The position numbers and the translations under genes were made by a program. The notes under the pieces are model-generated. The model made no database searches and was not told the DNA's origin. It saw only the letters and a list, made by a program, of their open reading frames with translations. Shown here piece by piece: positions 43,401-51,147 of a stretch of DNA of 64,000 bases. Origin of the DNA: Hymenobacter sp. HSC-4F20 (GTDB lineage Bacteria > Bacteroidota > Bacteroidia > Cytophagales > Hymenobacteraceae); contig NZ_JAHZTD010000002.1 in assembly GCF_019599275.1 (NCBI RefSeq), forward strand, positions 806,001 through 870,000, written 5' to 3'. Position 1 is the first letter of the stretch. Each line of letters opens with the position of its first letter.

Positions 43401-44339
43401 CTGGTACAGGGGGTGCGGAATATCCTGGCTTACCCCGCCGTACTTGCGGGCAAAAGGGTAGATGGAGCCAATGATGGGCAGCGGCACGAAGGCATACTTA
43501 AACACAATGGACAGGGGGAAGAAATGGTCCCCGAGCGTGAAGTAGCCCCCGTGAATACCGTCGGAAAACAGCGGGTGGTGAGCTACCACCATGATGTTCT
43601 TGCCCGCATTGCGCTGGATGATGTCCTCTACCTGGGTAAAGAAGTCGGTTTCGTTGGCAACGCCGCAGCCGCTGTTGGCCCCGTAAGGCCGCTCGCCGGA
43701 CGTCTGCAGAAACCACTGCGAGTTGATGGCAATCAGCACCAGGTCGTCCTGCAGGCGTACCTCTACCGGCCCGGGGCAGGCGTCGCGGGGCAGGAAAAAG
43801 TCGCCGGTGTAGGGAAACGCAGCCGAGTCGCTCTTCAAGTAGTTTTCTACGAAGAACTGCTCCCGGTTTACCTGCTCCACGGCTCCGCGGTTTCCCTGCT
43901 TCCAGTCGTGGTTGCCAGGAATCATGTACTTCTCACCCTGGTAGTCGCGCAGGATTTTCATCTGGTCGATGATGCGCCGCTCCGACTCCTTCCGGTCCGA
44001 AGCTTTGGCCTCCGGCATGCCGTACTCGTAGATATTATCCCCGAGGTACACGGTAGTGCTTTTGGCACCGGCGGCCAGAATCTGCTGGCGCAGGTAGTTG
44101 AGGGAAGGCTCACCGCCTTCCGCCTCAGGAATAGGCTTGCCCACATCCCCAATCAGAAATACGGTGTAGCGGATGCGGGAGCTGTCGGGCGGCGTTTTAG
44201 CCTCCCAGTTGAGGCCGCCTTTGCGATAATTGGGCCGCTCGGGGTGAGGCGTCTGGGTTTTCTGCTGGGCCAGTGCCGCCGGGGCGGTAGCACCGGCCAA
44301 CGCCAACAGCAGGCAGCAGGACAGGAAATGTCGGCTCAT
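40434..44339 (-). CDS. Metallophosphoesterase / kinase-like / Omp85-barrel fusion
   Basis: 1301 residues from ATG 44339, with a signal peptide (MSRHFLSCCLLLALAGATAPAALA). Residues about 57-400 are a calcineurin-like phosphoesterase: FLIGDVG (Asp65), YLGDNIY (Asp101), PGNHDW (Asn143, His144), VVAHHPLF and AAGHEHNLQ supply the metal ligands. Residues about 485-800 form a separate domain. It has a Gly-rich strand (KIGGGKQTASLKV), RSLNKD and IGDWDRHEDQWRW (641-653), then VPEDRDIAFF (668-677); the order recalls atypical kinases such as CotH, HipA and Fam20. Residues about 930-1301 are a bacterial-surface-antigen (Omp85/BamA-like) barrel, ending GFDFLF. Hence an outer-membrane protein with two enzyme-like domains. 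The phosphoesterase and barrel are sure; the kinase resemblance is inference. Confidence 0.85.
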   Translation of the reverse strand: MSRHFLSCCLLLALAGATAPAALAQQKTQTPHPERPNYRKGGLNWEAKTPPDSSRIRYTVFLIGDVGKPIPEAEGGEPSLNYLRQQILAAGAKSTTVYLGDNIYEYGMPEAKASDRKESERRIIDQMKILRDYQGEKYMIPGNHDWKQGNRGAVEQVNREQFFVENYLKSDSAAFPYTGDFFLPRDACPGPVEVRLQDDLVLIAINSQWFLQTSGERPYGANSGCGVANETDFFTQVEDIIQRNAGKNIMVVAHHPLFSDGIHGGYFTLGDHFFPLSIVFKYAFVPLPIIGSIYPFARKYGGVSQDIPHPLYQAYKKGLLEIFQKYPNVVYAAGHEHNLQFQKEGNLNHIVSGSGCKTQHVKPGNGGDALFSDKEKGFARVNYYDNGEVWTEFYVPNGAGETGRLVFRSPLYAQQAMAATDSVARPTGAPRPAFADSTVTVAVNPNYVNRSGVHKLFFGKHYRQEWATPVKFPVLDLATEKGGLTPYKIGGGKQTASLKVRNEEGRNFTIRSLNKDPSAVLPEALREGAAADILQDQISAQHPYSSIVIPPLATAAGILHTNPELRYIPQDPLLGQYLERFSNTPGAIEEDAKDDQSNVESLGNAKNLVGTDKVFERITDDNDNRVNEKAFARSRLFDMWIGDWDRHEDQWRWAEKKDKDGDRKFTAVPEDRDIAFFKGDGIFPYLASRKWAIRNFQNFGADYADWKGLNLTALSNDRVYLASVTKEEWVKQAEELKAGLTDEVIENAFRERWPKQIYDLHAPEIMAKLKSRRELLPEVAADYYELLSKVTEVKGSKKRERFVVERLPDNKTRVTVQKINKEGELSKSLFDRTFDNKVTKEVRLYGFQGEDQYEVKGDVKDGPLVRIIGGTDRDSIVDRSNVAGFRHKLHVYDADSGNVIVAGKDARLRLEPGIDVSRYDVHTRTDRKDYTLNYFGPTLYFGYNVDDRLFFGGGLVYRTYGFRKAPYATEQSLAANYSPSQSAYNVRYLGHFVDVFGKTDLRLTAQLYGPQLLYNFFGLGNDTRNILADDRSTRARDINDFYRIRFSRLYVAPMLEKDLFSFLKFGVGPQYDQFRVDRNQIGGEIGNNLDENGNGKEGTAAAGIRASDFGLNRYLGGRAYLNLDAASSPKNPRIGLRWYNSAEYNHQLNGEKLTYGRLATEFRAYLSPNFPFQLTWAGRIGASRNLGDYRFYQANTLGGTTNLRGYRRTRYAGRSSVYGNAEVRIQLFTFNAYLVPGKFGIMGLADAARVYTSRDTDTGLKAFHTGVGGGVWVDVLKQAVINATYSVGEENLVFVGFDFLF

Positions 44340-44587
44340 ACAAAAGAGAAGGTAGCAAGAAAGCCAAGGCACCGATAAGGGCACCAAGGATACCGAACGG
44401 ATGTTCAGGAAATACGGTAAACTTACCTGTAACGGCTAAAGTAGTCGTTGCGCATAGGCGTGGTGCGCTGCCCTACGCAATTCGCTTCGCCACGGTTGGG
44501 GTCGAAGGCCTGAAAACCCGGCGGCGCGAATCGCGTTGTAAGCCCAGCAGCCTCCCGCGCTGTTGTTGTTTGTTGTCTGCTCCCCTG

Positions 44588-45829
44588 ATGGAAACCATTC
44601 TTATTCAGAAACCGGCCAAGGCCGAAATTGTCAAGAACGCCAAGGCCTACGTGCTGGAGCTGCTGGAAAAAAAGCTGCCCGCTCAGCTTGTGTACCACTC
44701 GCCCAAGCATACGGCTACGGTAGTAAAAGAAGCCCGGGCCTTGGGTGAAGCCGCCGGCCTGAGCGAGGCCGACCAGGAGGCGCTGCTGCTGGCGGCTTGG
44801 TTTCACGATGTGGGCTACACCGAGGTGTACGATGGCCATGAGTACCGTAGCGCCGACATGGCCGCCGAGTGGCTGCAGCAACAGGGCTACCCCCCGGAGC
44901 GGATTGAGGTAGTGCAGCGCCTGATCCGGGCCACCCACCGCGACGCCCCCCGCGACACGGAGCTGGAGCAGCTGCTGGTAGATGCCGACATGAGCAACAT
45001 GGGCCGCGAGAGTTTCTTTGCCGAGGCTGAGCTGCTGCGCGCCGAGTGGGAAGCTACCATCGGTAAAACCTACTCCAACACGGAGTGGGCCGACACGCAG
45101 CTGGCGTTTCTGCTGGCCGGCAAGTACTACACCAAGGCCGCCAAGGAACGGTATCAGGACCAGTTTAAGGAGAATATCAAGGAGCAGCGGAAGCTCCTGA
45201 AGAAAATCGAGAAAAAGCAGAAGAAGAAGGAGCAGGAAGCCGAAGGTACCTTTGCCGAGCCCAAGCGCGGCATCGAAACCATGTTCCGGACCATGTACAG
45301 CAACCACATGAAGCTCTCGGACATGGCCGATAAGAAAGCGAACATGATGATTTCGCTAAATGCGGTACTCATGTCGCTTATCATTACCTACTTCGGGGCC
45401 AAGCTGGGTAGCAAAACGGCGGCGCTGAGCAACGTGGGCCTGATTCGGAACCCCATTATTGCCGTACCCATGGGTATTTTGCTGGCTACGGCGCTGGCTT
45501 CGGTTATTACCGCCATTCTCTGCGCCCAGCCCGACGTAACCAGCTTCAAGTGGCTCAAGCGCAGCCCCCAGATTGCCACTAACCGCCGCGTAAACCTGCT
45601 TTTCTTCGGCAACTTCAACAAGCTTAGCCTCGACGATTTTCAGCGGGGCATGACGGAAATTATGGGCCAGAAGGAGGCGCTGTACACCAACATGGTGACG
45701 GACATCTACTACCTCGGCGATGTGCTGACCAAGAAGTACCGCCTGCTGCGTCTGAGCTACACCATCTTTATGGTAGGCCTGATTTTAACCGCCCTTTCGT
45801 TCGGCATTGCCCTGCTGTATAAGGTGTAA
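44588..45829 (+). CDS. HD-domain phosphohydrolase fused to PycTM (DUF5706) membrane effector domain
   Basis: 413 residues from ATG 44588; the frame extends to a TTG at 44570. Residues 25-140 are an HD domain: His41 (HSPKHTATV), WFHDVGY with His73-Asp74, HEYRSADMAAEWL, RATHRD and Asp132/Asp134. A Lys/Glu-rich coiled coil covers 185-220. Residues 228-413 match PycTM (formerly DUF5706): GIETMFRTMYSNHMKLSDMADKKAN, two membrane helices at about 253-270 and 288-312, and a last one at 390-411. PycTM is the membrane effector of Pycsar anti-phage systems, where it answers to cyclic pyrimidine nucleotides; HD-linked forms are also known outside such systems. The convergent neighbour has a class III cyclase-like domain. 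Confidence 0.87.
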   Translation: METILIQKPAKAEIVKNAKAYVLELLEKKLPAQLVYHSPKHTATVVKEARALGEAAGLSEADQEALLLAAWFHDVGYTEVYDGHEYRSADMAAEWLQQQGYPPERIEVVQRLIRATHRDAPRDTELEQLLVDADMSNMGRESFFAEAELLRAEWEATIGKTYSNTEWADTQLAFLLAGKYYTKAAKERYQDQFKENIKEQRKLLKKIEKKQKKKEQEAEGTFAEPKRGIETMFRTMYSNHMKLSDMADKKANMMISLNAVLMSLIITYFGAKLGSKTAALSNVGLIRNPIIAVPMGILLATALASVITAILCAQPDVTSFKWLKRSPQIATNRRVNLLFFGNFNKLSLDDFQRGMTEIMGQKEALYTNMVTDIYYLGDVLTKKYRLLRLSYTIFMVGLILTALSFGIALLYKV

Positions 45830-45912
45830 CGGTGAACGAGGGAGTGGCAGGCTACAGAGGCGCGAAGGCACGACGCCACCCGCCCTTTCTTCTAGGATAA
45901 GCTCCGCAACCA

Positions 45913-45952
45913 GACAAGCCCTTACCGCCCAGGCCGCCGGTAAGGGCTTGTC
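45913..45952. terminator. Bidirectional terminator
   Basis: A 15-base perfect stem (GACAAGCCCTTACCG and complement), loop 10, between the convergent genes ending at 45829 and 46024. Confidence 0.88.
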
Positions 45953-46023
45953 GAATATTTGGGGGTAGCACACAGGGCAAAACAGAGAGTGCTGCCCTGG
46001 TTTTGACCCAGATACTCCCCCGA

Positions 46024-47178
46024 TTAGCTCTTCTCGGCCAGCGCGGCCAACCCGTGCAGGGAGCGGCCCAGGAAGCGGTGTAAACGCCGTAGCTGGCCGA
46101 AACGCACGAGGCGGCTGGAGCTAGCAATGTGGCCGTAGCGCAACTCCAGGGTAACCAAACACGCGCCCGAGGTTACGGCCTCAACACCATAGAAAAGCAG
46201 CGCGTTGGGAAACAGACGGAAGTGGGAAATCTTCTCTACGTACTCCAGGCGGCCGTCCTCGTCCTCGAACAACTGCACAGCCTGGAAGTCAATCTGCCCG
46301 CTGAACACGTCCACCTTATAGCTGGTACCCAGGCGCCCGGCCTTGGTCACGTCGTAATGCACGGCGGTGGCGCCCTCCATCCAACGGGGCCGCAGGCGGA
46401 AGTTGGTAATCATACGCACCATGTAGGAAGCAGGCATGTGCACGGCCCGCCGCACCTTTAGGGTGCAGCCCCGGCCCAGTGGCACATCTTCGTCAATTTC
46501 CGGACGGCTGAGCAGTAGCCGCAGGGGCGAGAGACTGGCGTAATGATAGGGGGTTTCGCCCAGGTACTCATAGTAGGTAGCTCCGGGGAGCAGGCGTGTC
46601 CAGGCAAAGGCCTGGGTTAGTGCAGCCGGCGTTTGGGTCGCTAAGTACCCTTCCGACAGCAGCACGTATTCCGAGCCGGTTACATTGTTTTTGAGCAGGC
46701 GGTGCACCACAATTACGTCGCGGCCCATGAGCTTGGTGTACTCCCGGATGCGGGCTACACTGACCCGGCCGTAGTGCACGATAATTTTAAGCGTGAGGGC
46801 CAACTCGTGCAGGGCCGTAGCCAGCTCCGAGCCCGTGTCGCGGGCTACCAGGCGCAGGTAGTTTTGAAAGTCGAGGTAAATGCGCCGGCACTGGCGAACT
46901 AAGTCGGCTACCGGAGGCGGGGGGCCGAGCCGGTAGAACAGCACAGCATCGCCCTGAATTTCGTTTACCTGCAGCCCAAGGGTATTTGCCTCGATAAGAA
47001 TTTCGAGTAGGTCGGCCACGAAGAAGGGCGCTTGCGGGCTACCCGACTCCTCGATAAAGCGCGTGAATCCACTGATATCCGGAATCAGCAGCAACGCGGG
47101 CACTTGCCCATCGGCTCCGGGGTGCAGGGCCGTCCCGGCTATTCGACGGTCAGCACGCAAGTCGTCCAGTAAACCCAT
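46024..47178 (-). CDS. DUF2652 class III cyclase-like protein with SRPBCC-like C-terminus
   Basis: 384 residues. Residues 25-180 match DUF2652, a relative of class III nucleotidyl cyclases: LLIPDISGFTRFI (metal Asp34), VNEIQGDAVLFY (metal Asp77) and VHYGRVSVARI, then MGRDVIVVHRLLKN. Both metal-binding Asp are kept. The base-selecting Lys position before GD is changed to Glu/Gln, and the N of the usual VNxAARL motif is lost while Arg160 remains. Residues about 225-375 resemble an SRPBCC lipid- or ligand-binding domain (AVHMPASYMVRMITNFRLRP). No signal peptide is present. It may or may not be an active cyclase. Its tail-to-tail neighbour carries a PycTM domain. Confidence 0.82.
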   Translation of the reverse strand: MGLLDDLRADRRIAGTALHPGADGQVPALLLIPDISGFTRFIEESGSPQAPFFVADLLEILIEANTLGLQVNEIQGDAVLFYRLGPPPPVADLVRQCRRIYLDFQNYLRLVARDTGSELATALHELALTLKIIVHYGRVSVARIREYTKLMGRDVIVVHRLLKNNVTGSEYVLLSEGYLATQTPAALTQAFAWTRLLPGATYYEYLGETPYHYASLSPLRLLLSRPEIDEDVPLGRGCTLKVRRAVHMPASYMVRMITNFRLRPRWMEGATAVHYDVTKAGRLGTSYKVDVFSGQIDFQAVQLFEDEDGRLEYVEKISHFRLFPNALLFYGVEAVTSGACLVTLELRYGHIASSSRLVRFGQLRRLHRFLGRSLHGLAALAEKS

Positions 47179-47264
47179 GGATGGAGCCTGAAAAAAGATA
47201 ACTAGGAGGAAAACCCGAAGATACGCTGCCTCGCGCGCCTATACGCGGGTAGCGCAGTTCTGGG

Positions 47265-47296
47265 TTTGGGTGGGGGCGGGTTTCAACGTAACTTTG
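47265..47296 (+). promoter_or_regulatory. Promoter of tRNA-Arg
   Basis: TAACTTTG (47289-47296) is a perfect TAnnTTTG -7 element, with TTTG at 47265-47268 as the -33 box at typical spacing. It ends 17 bases before the tRNA. Confidence 0.8.
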
Positions 47297-47313
47297 TACG
47301 AGGTAATGCTACT

Positions 47314-47385
47314 GGCTGCGTAGTTCAACGGATAGAATAGGCGTTTCCTAAACGCTTGATATGGGTTCGATTCCCGTCGCGGCTA
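47314..47385 (+). tRNA. tRNA-Arg (anticodon CCT)
   Basis: Cloverleaf of 72 bases without encoded CCA. Acceptor GGCTGCG/CGCGGCT (two G-T pairs), D arm GTTC/GAAT, anticodon arm GGCGT-TTCCTAA-ACGCT with anticodon CCT, T arm ATGGG-TTCGATT-CCCGT, and discriminator A. It reads AGG codons. Confidence 0.96.
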
Positions 47386-47402
47386 CACTGTTGTTAGCAA
47401 GC

Positions 47403-47445
47403 AGCACCCCCGTTCATCTGACCAGATGGGCGGGGGCTTTGTTTT
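47403..47445 (+). terminator. First terminator after tRNA-Arg
   Basis: A hairpin of CCCCCG/CGGGGG with an inner CATCTG/AGATG stem, then TTTGTTTT, starting 18 bases after the tRNA. Confidence 0.85.
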
Positions 47446-47462
47446 GGCCGGTTTTGCTACAC

Positions 47463-47504
47463 ACAGCCGCGTTTCTGACATATAGAAACGCGGCTGTTTT
47501 GTTT
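47463..47504 (+). terminator. Second terminator after tRNA-Arg
   Basis: A 13-base perfect stem (CAGCCGCGTTTCT and complement), 7-base loop, then TTTTGTTTT. It backs up the hairpin 20 bases before. Confidence 0.92.
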
Positions 47505-47871
47505 TACCTGCTAACAGATCAACGGGCAGGCCTTTTGCGGTCTTCTTTCAGCGGCCTTCGCACTGCGTTGGTTGCGCCATGAGACGGGCTGGCGTTGCCG
47601 CGCTTACCACTGCCAGAGCCGGCTACCACGGCACAGGCAGCGCCACCGGACGGGAACCTAACTTGGCGCTGGCGGCATACTGCTCGGTTGTTGCCCTTCT
47701 CCCCCCGCAAATAACTACTCAAGCCCGCTGTCAGTGCTGTACGGGCAGTTGCCTGCGTATAGCTGTGTGCCAGTGGTATTGGTGGACCAGCTTCTTACCA
47801 GATACGCTGACTGCTTCATGTCCTGGCAAAGCCACCGGAGGGGGAAGGCAGCCTCAGGGCGGCCGGACGTA
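47505..47871. other. Gene-free stretch
   Basis: 367 bases between the second terminator and the stop of the response regulator gene. Plus-strand frames here run into the antisense of the regulator and are not believed. No repeat seen. Confidence 0.4.
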
Positions 47872-48549
47872 CTACTCAATCAGTCCGTGCAGCATGGCGT
47901 ACCGAATCAGGGCTGCTGTATTCTTAGCCTGCGTTTTTTCGATGATGTTTTGCCGGTGGGTTTCAATGGTGCGCTTGCTGGCAAAGAGCTGGTCCGCAAT
48001 TTCGGCGTTGGTCAGCCCCTCAGCAATCAGCTTAAGCACTTCCATCTCCCGCACTGAAAGCTCCACTGGGCCGCTACGATACAGCGGAATAGTATAGGCA
48101 GGCTCGGCCGTTTCGTTTGCGCCCACTTGCCGCTGCGTAGCGCGCCGCAGTAAACTCAGCCCGATTTCGGTACACAAGAAAGGGCGGCCAGCCGCTACCG
48201 TACGGATGGCATAGGTTATTTCCGTTATATCGGCGTTTTTAAGCACATACCCCAGCGCCCCGGCCTGCATCATGCGGTACACGCAGCTTTCCTGGTCGAG
48301 CATGGACAACACCAGCACGTGTACACCAGGAAACTGGGCCCGCAGAGCACTGGTAGTAGCGAAACCATCAAGTACAGGCATGGAAACATCCAAGAGCACA
48401 AGGTCGGCCGGCTGGGTGGCGAGCAGTTCCAGCAGCGCCTGTCCATTTCCAGCCTCTCCTACTACCTGTATGTCGGGTTCGTGAGAAAGAATTGCCCGGA
48501 TACCATCCCGCAATATGGCGTGGTCGTCGGCAAGTATTACACGAATCAT
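47872..48549 (-). CDS. NarL/FixJ-type response regulator
   Basis: 225 residues. Receiver domain 1-120: ILADDHAILRDG (acid pocket), phospho-acceptor Asp54 in LVLLDVSMPVLDG, VLVLSMLD (Ser) and YVLKNAD (Lys). After a linker, the LuxR-type helix-turn-helix is at about 160-220: LSVREMEVLKLIAEGLTNAEIADQL (in two parts) and SKRTIETHRQNI. It should bind DNA as a dimer when phosphorylated. No sensor kinase is adjacent, so it is an orphan here; the multi-PAS kinase at 16584 is a distant candidate only. The gene is transcribed away from the STAS gene at 48987. Confidence 0.96.
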   Translation of the reverse strand: MIRVILADDHAILRDGIRAILSHEPDIQVVGEAGNGQALLELLATQPADLVLLDVSMPVLDGFATTSALRAQFPGVHVLVLSMLDQESCVYRMMQAGALGYVLKNADITEITYAIRTVAAGRPFLCTEIGLSLLRRATQRQVGANETAEPAYTIPLYRSGPVELSVREMEVLKLIAEGLTNAEIADQLFASKRTIETHRQNIIEKTQAKNTAALIRYAMLHGLIE

Positions 48550-48986
48550 AAAGGGTCAATTCAAGCGCGAGAATACATAACCACATTGGTGTGGCTCGGC
48601 TATAGTACGCAAGAAACAAGGCAAAGGCTGCTGCACATTACTCGCTAAAGGCAAGGGTAGGCCCCTGCTGAGGGCAGTAACTGCCTTTTCCCAGAGTCTT
48701 GCCACGGCACTGGTTACGTCAGCGCGTATTACTCAACCGCTGGCACAACGAGGAAGGGCTAATATTCCCGGCGGCTGCCGCAGGCTTCTTCTGTCAGGCT
48801 AGTTCGTTTGGCCAGGGTAGCAAGCTACGTAAAAGTACTGAGTTATAAATCAGTGTTTTACCTGTATATTCCATCTCTTATATGCCGTATGTTTGAGTAC
48901 GTTTCAGTTGGTTTATCCAAGCGGGGCCTACTGCCTGCACCACTCGTTCATACGGCTTTTCTAGCCCTTTCTCTGTTGCCTGCGCC
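48550..48986. other. Divergent intergenic region
   Basis: 437 bases between the response regulator and the STAS gene. It becomes AT-rich at 48835-48900 and contains TATGTTTG at 48888-48895, a possible -7 element 91 bases before the STAS start. No -33 box is clear. Nothing else seen. Confidence 0.4.
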
Positions 48987-49376
48987 ATGGAAGTATACCG
49001 TGAAATACTACCCGAGAGCTACCTGCTGATTCTGGCCGATGATGGAGACGCTGCAGGGGGCCCTCAGCTCTCCTGCGCCCTGCGCCGAGCCCTGCGGAGT
49101 GGCAAACCCAGCATCTGGATTGACTGCAGCCACTTGCACAACCTTTCTTTCCCGACGTTGCGCGTACTGCTCCGCTACTACCGCCGCCTGCAGGAGCGCC
49201 ACATTCCGCTGGTCCTGTGCCACCTCGATGGGCCGGTTGGTCATTTGCTGGCCAAGCTGCCCACGGCCCTACGTCCGCCCGTGGTACCGTCCTTGCTTGA
49301 TGCAGAACGCTACTGCCGCATCCAACTTCCGGCTGCTACGCCTGCTCCAATGGCGGCCCTGCACCAAGCCACCTGA
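48987..49376 (+). CDS. STAS-domain protein
   Basis: 129 residues. The STAS fold is seen in PESYLLILADDGDAAGGPQL (first strands), the helix LSCALRRALRSG, SIWIDCSHLHNLSFPTLRVL (strand, signalling loop and helix 2) and HIPLVLCHLDGPVGHLL (strand 4 and helix). In anti-sigma antagonists the loop after the Asp carries a phosphorylated Ser; here DCSHLHNLSF contains two Ser that could serve. No kinase or sigma factor is adjacent. The C-terminal 25 residues are disordered. It lies divergent from a response regulator gene, which hints at a regulatory role only. Confidence 0.75.
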   Translation: MEVYREILPESYLLILADDGDAAGGPQLSCALRRALRSGKPSIWIDCSHLHNLSFPTLRVLLRYYRRLQERHIPLVLCHLDGPVGHLLAKLPTALRPPVVPSLLDAERYCRIQLPAATPAPMAALHQAT

Positions 49377-49606
49377 GCTAGCCCACACCCCGCCTACGGG
49401 AGCAACAATACTGCTCCGTACAAGAAGAAAGGAACACTACGGGCAGCACCATCCAGCAAATAAACAGCAGATTAACAGAACATTACAGGAAATACCTGCA
49501 CAGCTACCCTGCGGAAGCAGGTAGCCGTTAATCGCGCCGAATACACACTGGCTTCGATAGAATCAAATATTCTGCGTAAGCTGCGGTGTCTCAACCGTTG
49601 CTTCGC

Positions 49607-51094
49607 ATGAATTCTGCCCCGCTTTCCGGCCTGTACACTCCCTCGCTTAGCTTGCTTACCGACCTCTACCAGGTTACCATGGCCTATGGCTACTGGCAGC
49701 AGGGTTTGCAAGACCGTGAGGCCGTGTTTCACCTCTACTTCCGCCGACCGCCCTTCAACGGAGGGTACGCCATAGCAGCTGGTCTAGCCTACGCCGTCGA
49801 CTTTCTGGAAAATCTGCGGTTCTCCGACGACGACTTGGCCTACCTCGGGAGCCTGCAAAGCGCCAAAGGCGGGGTGATGTTTCCTCCGGAATTCCTGGCC
49901 TATTTACGAGACTTGACCTTTACCTGCGACGTAGACGCCGTGGCCGAAGGCACCGTGGTGTTTGGCCACGAGCCCCTGATTCGGGTGCAAGGACCACTGT
50001 TGCAGGCCCAACTGGTGGAAACGGCGCTGCTTACCCTCGTCAATTTCCAGACCCTGATTGCCACCAAAGCTTCGCGCGTTCGGGAAGCTGCTGGCACTGA
50101 TACCGTACTGGAATTTGGGTTACGCCGCGCCCAGGGCGTAGACGGAGGCCTCTCGGCCAGCCGCGCCGCCTACCTGGGCGGGGCCGATGCCACCTCCAAC
50201 GTGCTGGCCGGGCAGCGCTTCGGGATTCCGGTGAAAGGCACCCACGCCCACAGCTGGGTTATGGCGTTTGAGGAGGAGGAGGCAGCCTTCAGAGCCTACG
50301 CAAAGGCCTTCCCCGACGACTCTGTTTTTCTGGTGGACACCTACGACACGCTGGAAGGGGTGCGTCATGCCATCAAGGTAGCCCGCGAACTGCGCGCCGC
50401 CGGCCACGAACTGGGCGGCATCCGCCTAGACTCCGGCGACCTGGCCTACCTCAGCCGCGAGGCCCGGGCCCTGCTCAACGAGGCCGGCTTCGAGAATGTG
50501 CGCATTGTGGCCAGCAACGACCTGGAGGAAAACCTCATTACCAGCCTCAAGCTCCAGGGCGCCAAAATCGATACCTGGGGCATTGGTACTCAGCTCGTGA
50601 CGGCCTACGACCAGCCGGCCCTGGGAGGTGTGTACAAGCTAGCTGCTCTGCGCAAACCCGACGACTCGGGCTGGGACTTCACCATCAAGCTCTCGGAGCA
50701 GCTGGCCAAAACCAGCATCCCCGGCATCTTGCAGGTGCGCCGCTACGAAAGTGAGAAGGGCCAGCTCCGCGCCGACATGCTCTACAACGTAGCCGAGCCT
50801 CTGCCCGAGCACCTCACCATCATCGACCCCGTGGATGCTACCCGTCGCCGCCCCGTGCGCCCCGACGCTACCTACCGGGAGCTGCTGGAACCTATTTTTC
50901 GCCGCGGCCAGCTAGTGCACCAGCTGCCTACCCTGCAGGAAAGCCGCCAGCGCGCCCACCGCGAAGTCCTCAGCCTCGACCCCAGCATCCGCCGCTTCCT
51001 GAACCCCCACACCTACCCCGTCGGCCTGGAAGAAACCTTAAACACCTTCCGCACCAACCTGATTCTGGAGAAACGGCCGCTGCGGCCGGCGTAG
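49607..51094 (+). CDS. pncB: Nicotinate phosphoribosyltransferase
   Basis: 495 residues from ATG 49607 (a GTG at 49586 would add seven). The enzyme joins nicotinate and PRPP to nicotinate mononucleotide in NAD salvage. Key segments: LLTDLYQVTMAYGYW at the start, EFGLRRAQG (phosphate contacts), KGTHAHSWVMAF with the active-site His, VDTYDTLEG and GIRLDSGDLAYLS, and VASNDLEE. These match the longer PncB2-like branch. Cytoplasmic. No other NAD gene is near. It ends before a bidirectional terminator. Confidence 0.96.
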   Translation: MNSAPLSGLYTPSLSLLTDLYQVTMAYGYWQQGLQDREAVFHLYFRRPPFNGGYAIAAGLAYAVDFLENLRFSDDDLAYLGSLQSAKGGVMFPPEFLAYLRDLTFTCDVDAVAEGTVVFGHEPLIRVQGPLLQAQLVETALLTLVNFQTLIATKASRVREAAGTDTVLEFGLRRAQGVDGGLSASRAAYLGGADATSNVLAGQRFGIPVKGTHAHSWVMAFEEEEAAFRAYAKAFPDDSVFLVDTYDTLEGVRHAIKVARELRAAGHELGGIRLDSGDLAYLSREARALLNEAGFENVRIVASNDLEENLITSLKLQGAKIDTWGIGTQLVTAYDQPALGGVYKLAALRKPDDSGWDFTIKLSEQLAKTSIPGILQVRRYESEKGQLRADMLYNVAEPLPEHLTIIDPVDATRRRPVRPDATYRELLEPIFRRGQLVHQLPTLQESRQRAHREVLSLDPSIRRFLNPHTYPVGLEETLNTFRTNLILEKRPLRPA

Positions 51095-51108
51095 GCTATT
51101 TCAGTACG

Positions 51109-51144
51109 AAGAAAGCCTGACTGCTCACGCGGTCAGGCTTTCTT
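51109..51144. terminator. Bidirectional terminator
   Basis: A 13-base perfect stem (AAGAAAGCCTGAC and complement), loop 10, between convergent stops at 51094 and 51148. Confidence 0.88.
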
Positions 51145-51147
51145 GGT

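Noticed and set aside
41574..44378. 934-residue open frame on the plus strand
   Set aside because: It is the antisense of the phosphoesterase-Omp85 gene, is very rich in Val, Ala and Gly as such shadows are, and has no recognisable domain.
44423..45307. 294-residue minus-strand frame with long Leu runs that could pass for a membrane protein
   Set aside because: The Leu runs are the complement of Lys/Glu-rich coiled-coil codons of the HD-PycTM gene.
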